64,000 nucleotides of DNA, taken from NCBI GenBank assembly GCA_017305715.1, contig JAFKKG010000033.1, positions 1 to 64,000 on the forward strand. Reading direction: 5' to 3'. The notes under the pieces are model-generated. The model saw nothing but the letters and a program-made list of their open reading frames with translations. It did no database searches and was not told the DNA's origin. Positions 61,984 to 64,000 of the stretch are shown one piece after another. Both the position numbers and the translations under genes were made by a program. The stretch comes from Hyphomicrobiales bacterium (lineage in GTDB: Bacteria; Pseudomonadota; Alphaproteobacteria; Rhizobiales; Xanthobacteraceae). The first letter of the stretch is position 1, and each line of letters begins with the position of its first letter.

Positions 61984-62556
61984 ATGACCCGGGCCTTTGC
62001 TTATCTGTTTGCGGCGCTGACGATGCTGGCCGGTGCCTGCGAGGCGCAAGCCCAGGTCGACATGCGCGAGCTGATGGGTGGCGGCCCCGGCTTCTTCGGC
62101 GGTCGCGGATCGAGCCCGATCCGGAAGGAGACCGTGAACTTTACCGGCAACTATGCCCCGGGCACCATCTACATCAACACCGCCGAACGGCGGCTCTATC
62201 TGGTGCTCGGCAACGGCCAGGCGCTGCGTTACGGCATCGGCGTCGGCCGCGACGGTTTCCGCTGGAGCGGAACGCACCGCATCACCGCGAAGAAGGAATG
62301 GCCGAGTTGGACCCCGCCGTCGCAGATGCTGGCACGACGGCCCGATTTGCCGCGCCACATGAAAGGCGGCATCGACAATCCGCTCGGCGCCCGCGCGATG
62401 TATCTGGGATCAACGCTCTATCGCATCCACGGATCGAACGAGCCGGAGACGATCGGCCAGGCGGTCTCATCCGGCTGCTTCCGCATGACCAATGACGATG
62501 TGACCGACCTCTACGACCGCGTTTCCGTCGGCGCCACGGTGATCGTCAGGAACTAG
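61984..62556 (+). CDS. L,D-transpeptidase (YkuD family)
   Basis: The 190-aa protein has a signal peptide at about 1-24 (ending AQAQ). The YkuD domain runs from about 60 to 190 with IYINTAERRLYLVL and the catalytic signature HGSNEPETIGQAVSSGCFRM (His149, Cys165). Such enzymes make 3-3 crosslinks in peptidoglycan or attach lipoproteins; only the family is certain. The start has GAGGAAGAAA just upstream. No additional peptidoglycan-binding domain. Confidence 0.92.
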   Translation: MTRAFAYLFAALTMLAGACEAQAQVDMRELMGGGPGFFGGRGSSPIRKETVNFTGNYAPGTIYINTAERRLYLVLGNGQALRYGIGVGRDGFRWSGTHRITAKKEWPSWTPPSQMLARRPDLPRHMKGGIDNPLGARAMYLGSTLYRIHGSNEPETIGQAVSSGCFRMTNDDVTDLYDRVSVGATVIVRN

Positions 62557-62679
62557 CAGGGTTCGGGAATTCCCGAAAACACGCGGACGGACTCTTGCGA
62601 CTTATTGACCCGAACACGCGCCGCCCCGCGTGAACAAGACTTGCGCACCCGCGCCGATTGCGGCAGCGTCGATATCACA

Positions 62680-63492
62680 ATGAGCGCAAATGGTCGGCCT
62701 CGATTTTCGCGAATGCTCGCAGCCGCCGTTGCGGCGGCAGCGTTCGGCGAAATGCTGCCGCCCGCGGCGGCATCGGCCGAAATTCCCGCCATCGCCCAGC
62801 GCCAGCGCACCGAGAAGAAGGCCTTCACCGATGACGAGATCATCGAGGGCTTCCTGAAGACCGCCTTCGGCGCCGAATATCATCTCGCCGGCCGGGTCGA
62901 CCGCATCCGCAAATACGAGACGCCGGTGCGGGTGTTCGCCGACGGCACCCGCGCCGACCGCAAGGCCCAGCTCGCCAAGATCGTCGCCGACATTGCGGGA
63001 CGGGTCCAGCATCTCGACATCGCGATGGCCACGACCAATGACGATGCCAATGTGCTGGTCAAGCTGGTGCGCGACCGCGATCTCAATCGCACCATTGCGA
63101 CCTTCTACGGCAGCGAACGGGCGCGCGAGATCCGGTCTTCGCTCGATCCGCAATGCCTGAGCGGCTTCCGCAAGAACGAGAGGTTCGAGATCGAGCATTC
63201 CGACGTGATCCTCACCGTCGACAATGGCGACTTCGTCTTCTTCGATTGCGCCTATGAGGAATTGCTGCAGTCGCTCGGCCCGATCAACGACACCTCGACG
63301 GTGCCCTGGACCATGTTCAACGACAATGTGTCGATGGGCTATTTCGATGTCTACGACCAGTACCTGCTCAACCTGCTCTACGATCCCCGGGTCAGGGCCG
63401 GCATGACCGTGCAGGACGTCAAGGCGGTATTGCCGGATGTGCTCACCGACGTGCGGGCGTGGGTGCGCAAGGTCAACAAGCTCGCCGAGTGA
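62680..63492 (+). CDS. DUF2927 secreted protein
   Basis: 270 aa from the ATG at 62680; an in-frame ATG at 62605 would place 25 charged residues before the signal peptide and is less likely. Signal peptide about 1-33 (MLAAAVAAAAFGEMLPPAAA). The DUF2927 domain spans most of the rest, with DDEIIEGFLKTAFGAEYHLA near its start and the conserved Cys in DPQCLSGF and FFDCAYEELLQSLG. Members are predicted periplasmic proteins of unknown function in Rhizobiales. Confidence 0.82.
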   Translation: MSANGRPRFSRMLAAAVAAAAFGEMLPPAAASAEIPAIAQRQRTEKKAFTDDEIIEGFLKTAFGAEYHLAGRVDRIRKYETPVRVFADGTRADRKAQLAKIVADIAGRVQHLDIAMATTNDDANVLVKLVRDRDLNRTIATFYGSERAREIRSSLDPQCLSGFRKNERFEIEHSDVILTVDNGDFVFFDCAYEELLQSLGPINDTSTVPWTMFNDNVSMGYFDVYDQYLLNLLYDPRVRAGMTVQDVKAVLPDVLTDVRAWVRKVNKLAE

Positions 63493-63522
63493 GGCGCGCC
63501 GTCCGATGCTGCGGCCGCCCGC

Positions 63523-64000
63523 CTATTCGCGGCAAACAATCCCGTCATGATCGCCTGCGAAACTCAGGATCTGTTCGGCGCAGGCGCGCGGCTGCAGCAT
63601 GCCCAGCATCGCATAGGGCGTATCGAGATGGGTCACGCGCACGGACGGGATGTTGTCGCGCAATGCGGCTTCCTGATCGGATGAGGAGATATTGCTGCCG
63701 GTCGGATACAGCGCCAGCACGGGCGCCGTGATTTTTTGCAAGTAAGGTTTGGCGTCGACGGTCCCTGCGAAATCGACCATCGCGGTGACGACGTCGACGT
63801 CGGCCTTGCCGACCTCGCGGGCGTACCAGTCCAGGAACGCCGGATCGAAACCGGCGGGAAACCGCGCCAGCGTGTTCGATTTGCGCACCCAGCCCTCGAC
63901 GCCGAGGGCGCGGATCGCGTCGACCCAGCTTGGATAGCCCACCGCATAGGCGTTGCGGATCCAGTCATTGGCCCAGACCGCGGGCGCCAGCACCGACAGC
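63523..64000 (-). CDS. Alpha/beta hydrolase, C-terminal part (runs off the window)
   Basis: The visible 159 residues are the end of an alpha/beta hydrolase. LSVLAPAVWANDWIRNAYAV is the cap region, then PYLQKITAPVLALYPTGSNI (the strand that precedes the catalytic acid; the acid itself is not clear here) and VRVTHLDTPYAMLGMLQPRA, where a His near the C-terminus is expected but appears as HLDTP. The nucleophile elbow lies beyond the window. The substrate cannot be told. Confidence 0.7.
   Translation of the reverse strand, partial: LSVLAPAVWANDWIRNAYAVGYPSWVDAIRALGVEGWVRKSNTLARFPAGFDPAFLDWYAREVGKADVDVVTAMVDFAGTVDAKPYLQKITAPVLALYPTGSNISSSDQEAALRDNIPSVRVTHLDTPYAMLGMLQPRACAEQILSFAGDHDGIVCRE

Overview
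The window is a high-GC alphaproteobacterial chromosome segment, most likely from Bradyrhizobium or a close relative in Nitrobacteraceae. The core genes point that way: a CheA N-terminus beside a ChpT-type phosphotransferase, an EipA/DUF1134 envelope protein, an HWE-family histidine kinase, a DUF892 ferritin-like protein and a DUF2927 protein, plus many small lineage-type proteins. No stand-alone transposase and no CRISPR array was seen.

Layout. (1) 1-4978 is core chromosome: cheA (partial), chpT, cysQ, a YHS protein, eipA, a membrane-anchored coiled-coil protein and an intact tRNA-Val(CAC). (2) 4979-52919 is a genomic island of about 48 kb. It is bounded by a 47-bp direct repeat of the tRNA-Val 3' end (4932-4978 and 52873-52919) and carries a tyrosine integrase at its right end. 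(3) From 52920 on is core or lineage-accessory chromosome: a dispersed-type repeat, small stress-related genes, an HWE kinase, an M20 peptidase, a frameshifted gene, a ThDP-dependent acetolactate synthase-like enzyme, an L,D-transpeptidase, a DUF2927 protein and a partial alpha/beta hydrolase.

Inside the island there are two functional blocks. The left block (about 7.3-26.7 kb) is a defence cluster: a frameshifted DUF6236 gene, a Gabija-like pair (OLD-type ATPase-TOPRIM nuclease plus UvrD-like helicase), an unassigned 710-aa protein with a PD-(D/E)XK signature, an HNH-like protein, and a tightly overlapping operon of SNF2-type helicase, GIY-YIG/DUF4357 nuclease, DUF4391 protein, type III Mod and a frameshifted type III Res. 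The right block (27.05-50.4 kb) is a nearly complete, single-orientation locus for an extracellular contractile injection system (eCIS): sheath, tube, AAA+ ATPase, DUF4255 cap, spike, PAAR tip, two baseplate J-like proteins, LysM and tube-initiation proteins, a candidate DUF4157 effector, accessory envelope proteins and a BTAD-type regulator.

The eCIS block is itself bracketed by two copies of a sequence derived from the 3' half of initiator tRNA-fMet (26936-26974, diverged; 50977-51029, exact and followed by what looks like its native terminator). The island therefore looks composite: an eCIS module associated with tRNA-fMet inside, or next to, an element at tRNA-Val. The left end also holds a 290-bp mirror-symmetric array of an 18-bp repeat that resembles a replication origin or a large regulatory site. 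Four separate genes (DUF6236, Res, a small gene near attR, and a gene at 59.6-60.1 kb) appear broken by single frameshifts, which is either decay or indel error in the assembly.
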